From contig NZ_JACOPW010000001.1 in assembly GCF_015461845.1 (NCBI RefSeq), positions 1,624,757 to 1,688,756 of the forward strand: 64,000 nucleotides of DNA, written 5' to 3'. Below the pieces are notes generated by a model, which had not been told where the DNA came from, did not search any database, and saw nothing but the letters and a program-made list of their open reading frames with translations. Both the position numbers and the translations under genes were made by a program. The DNA comes from Pseudomonas mucoides. GTDB lineage: Bacteria > Pseudomonadota > Gammaproteobacteria > Pseudomonadales > Pseudomonadaceae. This document shows, in pieces, positions 54,338 through 64,000 of the stretch (position 1 is the first letter of the stretch; each line of letters starts with the position of its first letter).

Positions 54338-55077
54338 TGTTGGCCTTCCTCGATCAGGGTCCCTTCAGCGCCACCATGCACGATATTCAGCAGGGCGCCG
54401 GGCTTGTTCATGTTAAAGACGCGCAATGGCATCTTGTGGTCGCGGCACAGGCAAATGGCCGTCAGATCCATCACGCCCAGCTTGCGATCCAGCACTTCAT
54501 CGTAAGTCAGATGATCGAACTTCTCGGCATGCGGGTCTTTGAATGGGTCAGCGGTGTAGACGCCATCGACCTTGGTCGCCTTGAGCACGACATCGGCATC
54601 GATTTCGATTGCACGCAAGCAGGCCGCCGAGTCCGTGGTGAAGAATGGATTACCGGTACCCGCCGCGAAAATCACGACTTCCTTGGCGTTCAGGTGGCGC
54701 ATGGCTTTGCGGCGATCATAGTGATCGGTCACGCCCACCATGGAAATGGCCGACATCACGATGGCCGAGATATTGGCACGTTCCAGCGCATCGCGCATGG
54801 CCAGGGCGTTCATCACAGTGGCCAGCATGCCCATGTGGTCGCCCGTCACCCGATCCATGCCGGCCGCGCTCAGCGCTGCACCGCGGAACAGGTTGCCACC
54901 ACCGATCACCAGACCGACCTGAACGCCGATACCGACCAGCTGGCCGACTTCCAGCGCCATGCGATCCAGAACTTTCGGATCGATCCCGAACTCTTCCGAG
55001 CCCATCAGGGCCTCGCCGCTAAGCTTGAGTAGAATGCGTTTATAGCGAGCCTGATAACCACTGCCCTGCTGAGCCAT
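54334..55077 (-). CDS. pyrH: UMP kinase
   Basis: Phosphorylates UMP to UDP; essential and allosterically controlled by GTP and UTP. The 247 residues show the amino-acid-kinase fold start [13 protein letters not shown] (about 13-25), a nucleotide loop [10 protein letters not shown], and [15 protein letters not shown] at the C-terminus. It overlaps frr by four bases. A tsf terminator lies upstream, so some expression may come from its own promoter. Confidence 0.96.
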   Translation of the reverse strand: MAQQGSGYQARYKRILLKLSGEALMGSEEFGIDPKVLDRMALEVGQLVGIGVQVGLVIGGGNLFRGAALSAAGMDRVTGDHMGMLATVMNALAMRDALERANISAIVMSAISMVGVTDHYDRRKAMRHLNAKEVVIFAAGTGNPFFTTDSAACLRAIEIDADVVLKATKVDGVYTADPFKDPHAEKFDHLTYDEVLDRKLGVMDLTAICLCRDHKMPLRVFNMNKPGALLNIVHGGAEGTLIEEGQQ

Positions 55078-55227
55078 TGCGAATCTCTCCTGCGGCGTAT
55101 TTTAAAAAATTCTTTGCGAGCTGTTTACAGCTGCGTTCACTCTAGCTTGGCGCTGCTTCAGCGCCATCGGAACATGGCTTTGTAAGCCAGTTCCAACGGG
55201 AAACCAATTAAAAATTGGCGGCCCATC

Positions 55228-55266
55228 TGAAAAGAGGCTGCGCGCGTAAGCGGGCAGCCTCTTCAG
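55228..55266 (-). terminator. Terminator after tsf
   Basis: GAAGAGGCTGC and GCAGCCTCTTTT form a long, stable stem on the minus strand with a CCGCTTACGCGC loop and a T run, about 20 bases after the tsf stop codon. Confidence 0.85.
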
Positions 55267-55288
55267 GGCGACAGTTTAAAAAACCGTC

Positions 55289-56152
55289 TTACGACTTGGC
55301 AGCAGCCAGCTGGGCAGCAACTTCTTCAGCGAAGTTGTCGACTGGCTTCTCGATGCCTTCGCCTACTTTGAAGTAGGTGAAAGAAACGATTTCAGCACCG
55401 GCTTTCTTGGCCAGTTCGCCAACCTTGATTTCAGGGTTCTTGACGAACGCCTGCTCAACCAGGCTTGCTTCAGCCAGGAACTTGCTGATACGGCCTTTGA
55501 CCATATTTTCAACAATGTTTTCTGGCTTGCCTTTGATTTTTTCTTCGTTCAGCTGCAGGAACACAGCTTTTTCACGCTCGATTGCTTCGGCAGAAACTTC
55601 CGAAGGCAGCAGGAACTCTGGGTTGCTGGCCGCTACGTGCATAGCGATGTCTTTGGCCAGTTCAACGTTGCCGCCTTTCAGGACAACTGCAACACCGATC
55701 TTGTTGCCGTGCAGGTAACCACCAACAACATCACCTTCAACGCGTACCAGGCGACGGATGTTGACGTTTTCGCCAACCTTGCCAACCAGTACCAGGCGAT
55801 CAGCCTCTTGAGCGGCGATCAGCGGAGCGACGTCGGTCAGTTTGTCAGCGAACGCTTTTTCAACGCTAGCAGCAACAAATGCCTTGAAGTCGTCCTGCAG
55901 GGCCAGGAAGTCAGTCTGCGAGTTCACTTCCAGCAGAACAGCAGATTTGCCGTCTTCTTTCAGAGCGATAGCGCCTTCTGCAGCCACGTTGCCTGCTTTC
56001 TTGGCAGCCTTGATTGCGCCGGAAGCACGCATGTCATCAATGGCTTTTTCGATGTCGCCGTCAGCCTTTTCCAGGGCTTTCTTGCAATCCATCATGCCTT
56101 CGCCGGTACGCTCACGCAGTTCTTTAACCAACGCTGCAGTAATTGCTGCCAT
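55289..56152 (-). CDS. tsf: Elongation factor Ts
   Basis: Nucleotide-exchange factor for EF-Tu. The 287 residues begin with the UBA-like domain (MAAITAALVKELRERTGEGMMDCKKALE, split at 20) and contain the TDFLALQDDFKAF stretch that contacts the EF-Tu G domain, plus the coiled-coil and C-terminal modules. The start given is the family's; an upstream in-frame ATG is unlikely. It follows rpsB after a terminator hairpin. Confidence 0.97.
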   Translation of the reverse strand: MAAITAALVKELRERTGEGMMDCKKALEKADGDIEKAIDDMRASGAIKAAKKAGNVAAEGAIALKEDGKSAVLLEVNSQTDFLALQDDFKAFVAASVEKAFADKLTDVAPLIAAQEADRLVLVGKVGENVNIRRLVRVEGDVVGGYLHGNKIGVAVVLKGGNVELAKDIAMHVAASNPEFLLPSEVSAEAIEREKAVFLQLNEEKIKGKPENIVENMVKGRISKFLAEASLVEQAFVKNPEIKVGELAKKAGAEIVSFTYFKVGEGIEKPVDNFAEEVAAQLAAAKS

Positions 56153-56289
56153 TTTCAAAATCCTCTTGGATAGGTTTTCAACCATTCCACCCGATCGAAC
56201 GGGCGATCAATTCTTCCCGAACCACCGTTGTAAGCCGCTGCACGTTACAGCTCTGCAAGTGCGGGGCCGACAAACGGTTTTCGAGGTGG

Positions 56290-56316
56290 CAAAAAGGGGG
56301 CCAAGCCCCCTTTTTG
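56290..56316 (-). terminator. Terminator/attenuator between rpsB and tsf
   Basis: AAAAAGGGGG and CCCCCTTTTT form a perfect hairpin with a five-base loop, 28 bases after the rpsB stop codon. Because tsf lies in the same operon, it should allow partial read-through, giving more rpsB than tsf mRNA. Confidence 0.8.
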
Positions 56317-56343
56317 CTTACTGAGTCAACGCCAAGGCGTCAA

Positions 56344-57081
56344 TTACTCAGCTGCTGCTACCGGAGCTTCTTCAACGAACTGCTCGGTGCCGCCAGCAAC
56401 GTGGTTGCGACCGCGGATCACAGCGTCAGCCATCGAACCCATGTACAGCTGGATAGCGCGGATTGCGTCATCGTTGCCTGGGATGATGTAGTCAACGCCT
56501 TCCGGGCTGCTGTTGGTATCGACTACGCCGATAACCGGGATGCCCAGCTTGTTGGCTTCGGTGATCGCGATGCGCTCGTGATCAACGTCGATAACGAACA
56601 GAGCGTCTGGCAGACCGCCCATGTCCTTGATACCACCCAGGGAACGATCGAGCTTTTCCAGGTCGCGAGTGCGCATCAGCGCCTCTTTCTTGGTCAGCTT
56701 GGCGAAAGTACCGTCTTCGGCTTGCACTTCAAGGTCACGCAGACGCTTGATGGAAGCACGGATGGTTTTGAAGTTGGTCAGCATGCCGCCCAACCAGCGG
56801 TGATCGACGTACGGCGAACCGCAACGTGCTGCTTCTTCAGCAACGATCTTGCCAGCGGAACGCTTGGTGCCGACGAACAGAATCTTGTTTTTGCCCTGGG
56901 CCAGACGCTCTACGAAAGTCAGAGCTTCGTTGAACATTGGCAGGGTTTTTTCAAGGTTGATGATGTGAATCTTGTTACGCGCGCCGAAAATGTACTTACC
57001 CATTTTCGGGTTCCAGTAACGGGTTTGGTGACCGAAGTGCACACCGGCCTTCAGCATATCGCGCATGTTGACTTGGGACAT
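56344..57081 (-). CDS. rpsB: 30S ribosomal protein S2
   Basis: An essential small-subunit protein. The 245 residues start [27 protein letters not shown] (split at 20) and contain the ATP-grasp-like [12 protein letters not shown] and [15 protein letters not shown] signatures; the tail (about 225-245) is acidic. It is divergent from map across a gap of 372 bases and is the first gene of rpsB-tsf. Confidence 0.98.
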   Translation of the reverse strand: MSQVNMRDMLKAGVHFGHQTRYWNPKMGKYIFGARNKIHIINLEKTLPMFNEALTFVERLAQGKNKILFVGTKRSAGKIVAEEAARCGSPYVDHRWLGGMLTNFKTIRASIKRLRDLEVQAEDGTFAKLTKKEALMRTRDLEKLDRSLGGIKDMGGLPDALFVIDVDHERIAITEANKLGIPVIGVVDTNSSPEGVDYIIPGNDDAIRAIQLYMGSMADAVIRGRNHVAGGTEQFVEEAPVAAAE

Positions 57082-57453
57082 GATAGTTCCTTAATAAGTC
57101 GGGTTTGGCCTCCACGTATCCCAATGACCAACCAGCAGCATCAGCTGAAGGCACCCAGGTCATCGTGTCGACACGTGTGTGGATTTAAGCCTTTCGGGGT
57201 ATCCCCGGAAAGCGGCGCATTTTATACCACAAGGCTGAAAAAAACGGAACCCGGATTCTCAAATCCTGATGCGCACCCTTAATAGACCCGTGGAATCGTT
57301 CAAGAATGCGCCTATCTATAGAGAGATGCGACGCACGAAGGCTCAGATTTGCACTGATCGTCTGATAGAATCAGGTTTTTCAGGGCCGCGAAGATCGATC
57401 GCACACCGCCCATTTCGTTTTGACAAGCGCCATCGAGCGCAGAGAGAGCCTGT
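57082..57453. promoter_or_regulatory. rpsB-map divergent control region
   Basis: This 372-base gap holds the promoters of both genes. On the minus strand TATAAAAT at 57219-57226 is followed by a GC-rich stretch (GCGCCGC), a discriminator typical of stringently controlled ribosomal promoters. The rpsB leader contains a CCGGGGATACCCCG hairpin that could be part of S2 feedback control. No other gene is visible. Confidence 0.45.
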
Positions 57454-58236
57454 ATGACCGTCACCCTCAAAACCCCAGAGGACATCGCAAAAATGCGCAT
57501 CGCCGGCAAACTGGCCGCCGATGTGCTGGAAATGATTGCCGAACATGTCAAACCGGGCATCACCACCGATGAGCTGGACCGCATCTGCCACGACTACATC
57601 GTCAACGAGCAGAAAGCCATTCCCGCGCCGCTCAACTATAAAGGCTACCCGAAGTCGATCTGCACCTCGATCAACCACGTGGTCTGCCACGGTATTCCGA
57701 ACGAGAAGCCGTTGAAGGATGGCGACACCCTGAACATCGACGTCACCGTCATCAAGGACGGTTACCACGGCGACACCAGCCGCATGTTCCACGTCGGCAC
57801 CGTGCCGGTCTGGGCCGAGCGCCTGTCGCAAGTGACCCAGGAATGCATGTACAAGGCGATTGAAATCGTCAAACCCGGCTGCCGCCTCGGCGACATCGGC
57901 GAAATCATCCAGAAGCACGCCGAAAAGAACGGTTTTTCGGTGGTTCGCGAATTCTGTGGTCACGGAATCGGTAAAGTGTTCCACGAAGAGCCGCAAATCC
58001 TGCATTACGGCCGTGCCGGCACCGGCATGGAACTGAAAGCGGGCATGACCTTCACCATCGAGCCTATGATCAACCAGGGCAAGGCCGACACCAAGGTGTT
58101 GGGCGATGGCTGGACCGCGATCACCAAGGACCGCAAGCTGTCGGCCCAGTGGGAGCACACCCTGCTGGTCACCGAAACCGGTTACGAGATCTTCACCCTG
58201 CGCGCCGACGACACCATCGCGCGCGTTTCGGCCTGA
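57454..58236 (+). CDS. map: Methionine aminopeptidase type I
   Basis: Removes the N-terminal Met of new proteins. The 260 residues hold the metal ligands: the first Asp in LNIDVTV, the second in YHGDTSRMF, the His in [11 protein letters not shown], and Glu residues in TIEPMI and WEHTLLV. The fold is pita-bread. It is transcribed divergently from rpsB, the common gammaproteobacterial arrangement, and is followed by glnD after 49 bases. Confidence 0.96.
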   Translation: MTVTLKTPEDIAKMRIAGKLAADVLEMIAEHVKPGITTDELDRICHDYIVNEQKAIPAPLNYKGYPKSICTSINHVVCHGIPNEKPLKDGDTLNIDVTVIKDGYHGDTSRMFHVGTVPVWAERLSQVTQECMYKAIEIVKPGCRLGDIGEIIQKHAEKNGFSVVREFCGHGIGKVFHEEPQILHYGRAGTGMELKAGMTFTIEPMINQGKADTKVLGDGWTAITKDRKLSAQWEHTLLVTETGYEIFTLRADDTIARVSA

Positions 58237-58285
58237 TCCGGACCGCAACGCTCTCAGCCTTATAGATAGACAGGAAAGCCAATCG

Positions 58286-60988
58286 ATGCCGCAGGTGGAT
58301 CCCGAACTCTTCGACCGCGGCCAGTTCCAGGCTGAACTGGCCCTGAAGGCAAGCCCGATTGCCGCCTTCAAGAAGGCGATCCGCCAGGCCCGCGAGGTTC
58401 TCGACGGGCGCTTTCGCAGCGGCCGCGACATTCGCCGGCTGATCGAGGATCGCGCCTGGTTCGTCGATAACATCCTGCAAAAGGCCTGGGAGCAGTTCAA
58501 CTGGAGTGAAGACGCCGACATCGCGCTGGTCGCGGTCGGCGGCTATGGTCGCGGTGAACTGCACCCGTATTCCGACATCGATCTGCTGATCCTTCTGGAC
58601 AGCGCCGACCACGAGGTTTTCCGCGACTCCATTGAGCGTTTTCTGACGCTGTTGTGGGACATCGGCCTGGAAGTCGGTCAGAGTGTTCGTTCGGTGGATG
58701 AATGCGCCGTTGAAGCCCGCGCGGACCTGACGGTGGTCACCAACCTGATGGAAAGTCGCACTATTTGCGGCCCCGAGCGCCTGCGCCAGCGCATGCTGGA
58801 TGTCACCAGCACCGCGCACATGTGGCCAAGCAAGGACTTCTTTCTGGCCAAGCGTGCCGAACAGAAAGCCCGTCATCACAAATACAACGACACCGAATAT
58901 AACCTGGAACCCAACGTCAAAGGTTCGCCCGGCGGCCTGCGGGATATCCAGACGATTCTGTGGGTGGCCCGTCGTGAATACGGCACCCTGAACCTGCGTG
59001 CACTGGCCGGCGAAGGTTTTCTGGTAGAGAGCGAAAACGCCCTGCTGGCCTCGTCCCAGGAATTTCTCTGGAAAGTCCGTTACGCGCTGCACATGCTCGC
59101 CGGTCGCTCCGAAGATCGCTTGCTGTTCGATCACCAGCGCTCGATTGCCGGGCTGCTGGGCTTCGTCGGTGATGACGCCAAGCAAGCCATCGAAAACTTC
59201 ATGCAGCAGTATTACCGGGTGGTCATGAGCATTGCCCAGCTCAGCGACCTGATCATCCAGCACTTCGAAGAAGTCATCCTCGCCCCGGAAGACGAAGCGC
59301 CACCGCAGCCGATCAACTCGCGGTTCCAGTTGCACGACGGCTACATCGAGGCGCGCAACGACAACGTGTTCCGGCGCACGCCGTTTGCCATGCTCGAAAT
59401 CTTCGTGCTGATGGCCCAGCAGCCGGAAATCAAAGGTGTTCGCGCCGATACCATCCGTCTCCTGCGCGAACATCGGCACCTGATCGACGACGACTTCCGT
59501 AACGATATTCGTAACACCAGCCTGTTTATCGAGCTGTTCAAGTGCAAGATCGGCATTCACCGCAACCTGCGCCGGATGAACCGTTACGGCATCCTCGGGC
59601 GCTATTTGCCGGAGTTCGGCTTCATCGTCGGCCAGATGCAACACGACCTGTTCCACATCTATACGGTCGATGCACACACCCTGAACCTGATCAAACACCT
59701 GCGTAAGCTGCAGTACTCACAAGTGTCGGAAAAATTCCCGCTGGCCGCCAAGCTCATGGGCAAGCTGCCCAAGCCCGAGCTGATCTATATGGCCGGGCTT
59801 TACCACGACATCGGCAAGGGCCGGCATGGCGACCACTCGGAAATCGGCGCGGTGGATGCCGAAGCCTTTTGCCAGCGCCATCAGTTGCCGGTGTGGGACA
59901 GCCGCCTGATCGTCTGGCTGGTGCAAAACCACCTGGTGATGTCGACCACGGCACAGCGCAAGGACTTGTCCGACCCGCAGGTGATCCACGATTTCGCACA
60001 GATTGTCGGCGATGAAACCCGCCTCGATTATCTGTACGTGCTGACGGTCGCCGACATCAACGCCACCAACCCGACCCTGTGGAATTCCTGGCGTGCCAGC
60101 CTGTTGCGCCAGCTCTACACCGAGACCAAGCGCGCCTTGCGCCGCGGCCTGGAGAATCCGGTCGATCGCGAAGAGCAGATCCGCCAGACCCAGAGCGCGG
60201 CACTGGACATCCTCGTGCGCGGCGGTACCGACCCGGACGACGTCGAGCAACTGTGGGCGCAGCTCGGCGATGACTACTTCCTGCGTCACACCGCCGGCGA
60301 CGTGGCCTGGCACAGCGACGCGATTCTCCAGCAGCCGGCCGACGGCGGACCCCTGGTGCTGATCAAGGAAACCACTCAGCGCGAGTTCGAGGGCGGCACG
60401 CAGATCTTCATTTATGCGCCGGACCAGCACGACTTCTTCGCCGTGACCGTGGCCGCGATGGACCAGCTCAACCTGAACATTCATGACGCCCGCGTCATCA
60501 CCTCCAGCAGCCAGTTCACTCTCGACACCTACATCGTGCTCGACACCGACGGCGACTCGATTGGCGACAACCCGGCGCGGGTCAAGCAGATCCGTGACGG
60601 CCTGACCGAAGCCCTGCGCAATCCGGACGATTACCCGACCATCATCCAGCGCCGGGTGCCGCGCCAGCTCAAGCATTTCGCCTTTGCGCCACAGGTGACG
60701 ATCCACAACGACGCCCAGCGTCCGGTCACGGTCCTGGAACTCACGGCGCCCGACCGTCCAGGCCTGCTGGCGCGAATCGGCACGATCTTCCTGGAGTTCG
60801 ACCTGTCGCTGCAAAATGCCAAGATTGCCACGCTGGGCGAGCGGGTGGAGGACGTGTTTTTCATTACCGACGCGAACAACCAGCAATTGTCGGACCCGTT
60901 GCTGTGCAGCCGCTTGCAGGATGCAATCGTTGAACAGCTGAGCGTCAGCCACGAACCCGATATCAAGCTTTCCCGCATCAGCATCTGA
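58286..60988 (+). CDS. glnD: Bifunctional uridylyltransferase/uridylyl-removing enzyme GlnD
   Basis: Senses glutamine and modifies PII proteins. The 900 residues contain the nucleotidyltransferase motif [15 protein letters not shown] (85-99), an HD hydrolase domain with [13 protein letters not shown] near residue 510, and two C-terminal ACT domains (about 710-790 and 820-900; [19 protein letters not shown]). GGAAAGCC precedes the ATG. The reading frame is intact. Confidence 0.96.
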   Translation: MPQVDPELFDRGQFQAELALKASPIAAFKKAIRQAREVLDGRFRSGRDIRRLIEDRAWFVDNILQKAWEQFNWSEDADIALVAVGGYGRGELHPYSDIDLLILLDSADHEVFRDSIERFLTLLWDIGLEVGQSVRSVDECAVEARADLTVVTNLMESRTICGPERLRQRMLDVTSTAHMWPSKDFFLAKRAEQKARHHKYNDTEYNLEPNVKGSPGGLRDIQTILWVARREYGTLNLRALAGEGFLVESENALLASSQEFLWKVRYALHMLAGRSEDRLLFDHQRSIAGLLGFVGDDAKQAIENFMQQYYRVVMSIAQLSDLIIQHFEEVILAPEDEAPPQPINSRFQLHDGYIEARNDNVFRRTPFAMLEIFVLMAQQPEIKGVRADTIRLLREHRHLIDDDFRNDIRNTSLFIELFKCKIGIHRNLRRMNRYGILGRYLPEFGFIVGQMQHDLFHIYTVDAHTLNLIKHLRKLQYSQVSEKFPLAAKLMGKLPKPELIYMAGLYHDIGKGRHGDHSEIGAVDAEAFCQRHQLPVWDSRLIVWLVQNHLVMSTTAQRKDLSDPQVIHDFAQIVGDETRLDYLYVLTVADINATNPTLWNSWRASLLRQLYTETKRALRRGLENPVDREEQIRQTQSAALDILVRGGTDPDDVEQLWAQLGDDYFLRHTAGDVAWHSDAILQQPADGGPLVLIKETTQREFEGGTQIFIYAPDQHDFFAVTVAAMDQLNLNIHDARVITSSSQFTLDTYIVLDTDGDSIGDNPARVKQIRDGLTEALRNPDDYPTIIQRRVPRQLKHFAFAPQVTIHNDAQRPVTVLELTAPDRPGLLARIGTIFLEFDLSLQNAKIATLGERVEDVFFITDANNQQLSDPLLCSRLQDAIVEQLSVSHEPDIKLSRISI

Positions 60989-61020
60989 ACAAACCAACTT
61001 TCCCTGTGGGAAAGCGCTTA

Positions 61021-61107
61021 TGCAGGAGCCGGGCTTGCCCGCGATAGCATCACCTCGGTGCACTGACAAACCGAGGCGCCTGCATCGCGGGCAAGCCTGG
61101 CGCCTAC
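61021..61107. repeat. REPIN, mutated ends
   Basis: TGCAGGAGCCGGGCTTGCCC and GGGCAAGCCTGGCGCCTACA are inverted copies of a REP related to the CGGGCTTGCCCG type. The ends differ (CAGGAGCC and GGCGCCTA), and the spacer contains a CCTCGG/CCGAGG dyad. It lies between glnD and dapC. Confidence 0.75.
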
Positions 61108-61141
61108 AAAAGCCAGCCCCCACACCGAACGAGATCTACCG

Positions 61142-62341
61142 ATGAACAACGCTCTGAACCAGTTGCAGCCCTACCCCTTCGAGAAGCTCCGCGCCCTGCT
61201 CGGCAGCGTGACGCCAAACCCGGACAAACGCCCTGTCGCGCTGTCCATCGGCGAGCCGAAACACCGCTCGCCAAGTTTCGTGGCCGAAGCCCTGGCCAGC
61301 AATCTGGATCAGATGGCCGTGTACCCGACCACCCTCGGCATCCCGGCCCTGCGTGAAGCCATCGCCGCCTGGTGCGAACGCCGTTTCAGCGTTCCGAACG
61401 GCTGGCTCGACCCGGCGCGTAACGTGCTGCCGGTCAACGGTACTCGCGAAGCGCTGTTCGCCTTCACGCAGACCGTGGTCAACCGTGGCGACGATGCGTT
61501 GGTAGTCAGCCCGAACCCGTTCTATCAAATCTACGAAGGCGCGGCGTTTCTCGCCGGGGCCAAGCCGCACTACCTGCCGTGCCTGGACGAAAACGGCTTC
61601 AATCCGGACTTCGATGCCGTTTCGCCAGACATCTGGAAACGCTGCCAGATCCTGTTCCTGTGCTCGCCAGGCAATCCGACCGGTGCACTGATCCCGGTCG
61701 ACACTCTGAAAAAGCTGATCGCCCTGGCGGATGAATACGACTTCGTGATCGCCGCCGACGAGTGCTACAGCGAACTGTACTTCGACGAACAAACCCCGCC
61801 AGCCGGCCTGCTCAGCGCCTGCGTGGCGCTGGGTCGCAAAGACTTCAAACGTTGCGTGGTCTTCCACAGCTTGTCCAAGCGTTCCAACCTGCCGGGCCTG
61901 CGCTCGGGTTTTGTGGCCGGTGACGCAGACATTCTCAAGGGCTTCCTGCTGTATCGCACCTACCACGGCTGCGCGATGCCGGTTCAGACCCAACTGGCCA
62001 GCGTGGCCGCATGGAATGACGAAGTGCATGTGCGCGCCAACCGTGCGCTGTACCGCGAGAAGTACGACGCGGTGCTGGAAATCCTCAGCCCGGTGATGGA
62101 CGTGCAGCGTCCGGATGGCGGTTTTTACTTGTGGCCCAATGTTGCAGGCGACGATGAAGCGTTCTGCCGTGACCTGTTTATTGAAGAACACGTGACGGTA
62201 GTGCCGGGTTCCTATTTGTCCCGTGAAGTTGACGGCGCTAATCCGGGAGCTGGTCGCGTGCGCATGGCACTCGTCGCACCGTTGGACGAATGCGTAGAAG
62301 CGGCGAAGCGAATTCGCGACTTCATTACTCGTAATAAGTAA
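61142..62341 (+). CDS. dapC: N-succinyldiaminopimelate aminotransferase DapC
   Basis: Transaminates N-succinyl-2-amino-6-oxopimelate in lysine and diaminopimelate synthesis. It is a class I aminotransferase of 399 residues with the PLP-binding K246 in HSLSKRSNLPGLRSGF, a conserved cofactor segment FLCSPGNPTGALIP, and a terminal substrate-binding GRVRMALV. It follows glnD in the same direction, as in P. aeruginosa. Confidence 0.94.
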   Translation: MNNALNQLQPYPFEKLRALLGSVTPNPDKRPVALSIGEPKHRSPSFVAEALASNLDQMAVYPTTLGIPALREAIAAWCERRFSVPNGWLDPARNVLPVNGTREALFAFTQTVVNRGDDALVVSPNPFYQIYEGAAFLAGAKPHYLPCLDENGFNPDFDAVSPDIWKRCQILFLCSPGNPTGALIPVDTLKKLIALADEYDFVIAADECYSELYFDEQTPPAGLLSACVALGRKDFKRCVVFHSLSKRSNLPGLRSGFVAGDADILKGFLLYRTYHGCAMPVQTQLASVAAWNDEVHVRANRALYREKYDAVLEILSPVMDVQRPDGGFYLWPNVAGDDEAFCRDLFIEEHVTVVPGSYLSREVDGANPGAGRVRMALVAPLDECVEAAKRIRDFITRNK

Positions 62342-62506
62342 GTATCCGGCCCGCACTGTGCAACGCAGCGCGGGCCTCTCATACAGCAAGTTACACTTCT
62401 GCCAAAATTAAAGTTCACTGAACTGCAGCCGCCCCTTACTCTCATGTAGCGCATTGCTGTGCGCACTCACACGACTTTTACTCTAACTTCATGGAAGAAG
62501 TAGCCA

Positions 62507-63238
62507 ATGAACAGTATTGAAGACTGCAACCTCATCCAGTGGCCCGATGATCAACAATCCTACGACGCTGCTGTTAACGAAAACCCTGATAACGCAGGTT
62601 CCGCAACCGGCACCCGGCGCAAACGCTCGCTGATCAATTACTCGAAACTCTGGGCAAACGGACGCACGCTCAAAATCGCTTTTATCGATGGCCCCGACGA
62701 TGAGCACAAACAGAAAATCATCGACGCCGCTAGCCAATGGCTGCCGTATATCAATCTCAAGTTTGAGTTCGTCGATGATTTGCAGGGCGAGATTCGGATC
62801 GCTACCAGGAACAATGAAAACAGCTCAATGCTGGGCACCGACGCGCTGTTGATTCATCCCGACTGGCCGACCATGAACCTGGGAGTCAAACCTGACCATG
62901 AAGATTTCGCAGTGATTGTGACTCACGAGTTTGGTCACGCCTTGGGAGCAATGCACGAACATCAACACCCCGAAGCCAATATTCCCTGGGACAAACCGAA
63001 GGTGTATGAGTTTTACCAGAATAGAGAGATGAACCCGTTGACCAAAGAACAGGTCGATAGCAATCTCTTTGAGCCCTTCAATACAATCGAAGCGATTTAT
63101 ACCTCGTACGACAGAAAATCCATCATGCACCACCCGGTCGCTAACACGCTGACTCTAAAAAATTGGGAAATCCCTATCAACCGTAAAATAAGTAAAAAAG
63201 ATAAGAAACTGATGTCGTTGCTTTATCCAAAACGTTAG
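62507..63238 (+). CDS. Astacin-type zinc metallopeptidase without signal peptide
   Basis: A metzincin protease of 243 residues. HEFGHALGAMHE (H140-E151) is an exact HExxHxxGxxHE astacin zinc site, with H150 the third His, and SIMHHP (205-210) is a Met-turn with Met207; the usual Tyr after the Met-turn His is His. No signal peptide or propeptide Cys switch is obvious. The N-terminus contains a basic patch TRRKRS (35-41) and the C-terminus is Lys-rich (INRKISKKDKKLMSLLYPKR). Base composition is more AT-rich than that of its neighbours, suggesting transfer. It may be secreted by a non-classical route or act inside cells. Confidence 0.75.
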   Translation: MNSIEDCNLIQWPDDQQSYDAAVNENPDNAGSATGTRRKRSLINYSKLWANGRTLKIAFIDGPDDEHKQKIIDAASQWLPYINLKFEFVDDLQGEIRIATRNNENSSMLGTDALLIHPDWPTMNLGVKPDHEDFAVIVTHEFGHALGAMHEHQHPEANIPWDKPKVYEFYQNREMNPLTKEQVDSNLFEPFNTIEAIYTSYDRKSIMHHPVANTLTLKNWEIPINRKISKKDKKLMSLLYPKR

Positions 63239-63277
63239 CAATCAAGTTATCCATAGATTCGAGTGAGCCCGCTTAAA

Positions 63278-64000
63278 CTATTTAACCAGCCCAAGATTGG
63301 CCTCACTCAAGTCCAGCTCACCCAACACCTCTCGCAGCACGTCATCACCAATCTGGTGATGACGACTGAGGTTATACAACTCCAGGCGTTGCGCCCGCAG
63401 CGCCTTGAGTCGTAATCGGCGCTCCAGCAGATCCATCTGAAAGGCCAGCGCCTGGGCTTCCGCCGAATCATTGAACACATCCAGCTGATGCCGATACTCG
63501 GACATGATCCGTGCCTTGAGTTCGACAGCCAACGCTGCCTCACTCGCGTCTACAGGCTTGGCCTCTTCGATTTCCAGCGCATGAATCGCCGCTTCAGCGG
63601 TCTTGCGCCACGCGTCTCGCACTTCATTGCGGCGCTTGTCGTCAGGACTTATTTCAATGCCGCGCAGTAACAGCGGCAAGCCGATACACGCTGAAATCAG
63701 CGACAACAGGATGACCCCGGCCGCGATGAAGATCAGCAGGTCGCGCTCAGGGAATGCCTCGCCCCCCATCATCAGTGGCACCGACAGCACGCCCGCCAAC
63801 GTCACCGCACCGCGTACTCCGCCGACCGTCAGCAGCCAACAGGAACGCATCGTCGGCACATGCGTCATCTCGCCTTTGCCGCGCAAGCGCCGCATCAACA
63901 CCGACAAACGCCAGATGCTCTGCACCCAGACAAACCGCAACACCAGCAGGACCAGGAAAATCGCCAGCACATCCAGACAGCGGTAGAGCAGCGTCGGCCA
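63278..64000 (-). CDS. Na+/H+ antiporter, CPA1 family (5' end outside window)
   Basis: The C-terminal part (about 241 codons visible) of a monovalent cation/proton antiporter. The frame stays open to the window edge. Hydrophobic helices (AIFLVLLVLRFVWVQSIW, DLLIFIAAGVILLSLISACIG) flank TVGGVRGAVTLAGVLSVPL, the conserved family motif with the ion-path Arg. A hydrophilic, probably coiled-coil C-terminus follows (RRNEVRDAWRKTAEAAIHAL to the end). It is convergent with the metallopeptidase. Confidence 0.85.
   Translation of the reverse strand, partial: WPTLLYRCLDVLAIFLVLLVLRFVWVQSIWRLSVLMRRLRGKGEMTHVPTMRSCWLLTVGGVRGAVTLAGVLSVPLMMGGEAFPERDLLIFIAAGVILLSLISACIGLPLLLRGIEISPDDKRRNEVRDAWRKTAEAAIHALEIEEAKPVDASEAALAVELKARIMSEYRHQLDVFNDSAEAQALAFQMDLLERRLRLKALRAQRLELYNLSRHHQIGDDVLREVLGELDLSEANLGLVK

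Overview
The window is chromosomal DNA from a Pseudomonas of the fluorescens group. I infer this from gene content and order (recA-recX-cinA, mutS-fdxA-rsmZ-rpoS-nlpD-pcm-surE-truD-ispF, then ispD-ftsB-eno-kdsA-pyrG-tilS-accA-dnaE-rnhB-lpxB-lpxA-fabZ-lpxD-skp-bamA-rseP-dxr-cdsA-uppS-frr-pyrH-tsf-rpsB), from a GacA-controlled RsmZ small RNA between fdxA and rpoS, from the REP/REPIN repeats typical of this group, and from GC-rich, densely coding DNA. No rRNA, tRNA, CRISPR array or intact insertion sequence is visible.

Region 1 (1-13 kb) holds independent housekeeping and regulatory genes: a DUF3077 protein, the K+ transporter kup, the ribosomal protein S12 methylthiotransferase rimO, a YjaB-like acetyltransferase, an RsuA-family protein that lacks the catalytic Asp, a YehS-like protein, the reductase rhlG, trmO, the divergent oxidative-stress pair fpr/finR, dgkA, the response regulator erdR, a DTW-domain tRNA-modifying enzyme, a QSregVF-type secreted protein and a small ribbon-helix-helix protein. 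REPIN repeats separate several of them.

Region 2 (13-22 kb) holds a LOG-family nucleotide hydrolase, recX, recA with a LexA box, pncC/cinA and mutS. Between cinA and mutS lies the site where fluorescens-group strains usually carry an R-type tailocin (phage-tail bacteriocin). Here only a RecA-cleavable type repressor, a holin and a GH19 endolysin remain. No tail, sheath or baseplate gene is present. The lysis genes sit behind a promoter with a TTGACT / 17 bp / TATTCT layout whose spacer is filled with operator-like TGCAT repeats. This stripped, probably DNA-damage-inducible lysis cassette is the most interesting system in the window.

Region 3 (22-32 kb) is the stationary-phase and cell-envelope block: rsmZ with its GacA upstream activating site, rpoS, nlpD, pcm, surE, truD and ispF, then the glutathione-dependent formaldehyde pair adhC-fghA with a divergent LysR regulator, then ispD and ftsB. 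A 157 bp MITE-like inverted-repeat element lies directly against the 3' end of eno.

Region 4 (32-57 kb) is a long, nearly continuous minus-strand run of essential genes for glycolysis (eno), KDO (kdsA), CTP (pyrG), tRNA-Ile lysidine (tilS), fatty acids (accA, fabZ), replication (dnaE, rnhB), lipid A (lpxA/B/D), outer-membrane biogenesis (skp, bamA, rseP), isoprenoids (dxr, uppS), phospholipid (cdsA), ribosome recycling (frr), UMP kinase (pyrH) and translation (tsf, rpsB). Many genes overlap by 1-4 bases, indicating translational coupling.

Region 5 (57-64 kb) reads on the plus strand from map through glnD and dapC to an unusual astacin-type zinc protease without a signal peptide. It ends with a Na+/H+ antiporter gene on the minus strand that is cut by the window edge.
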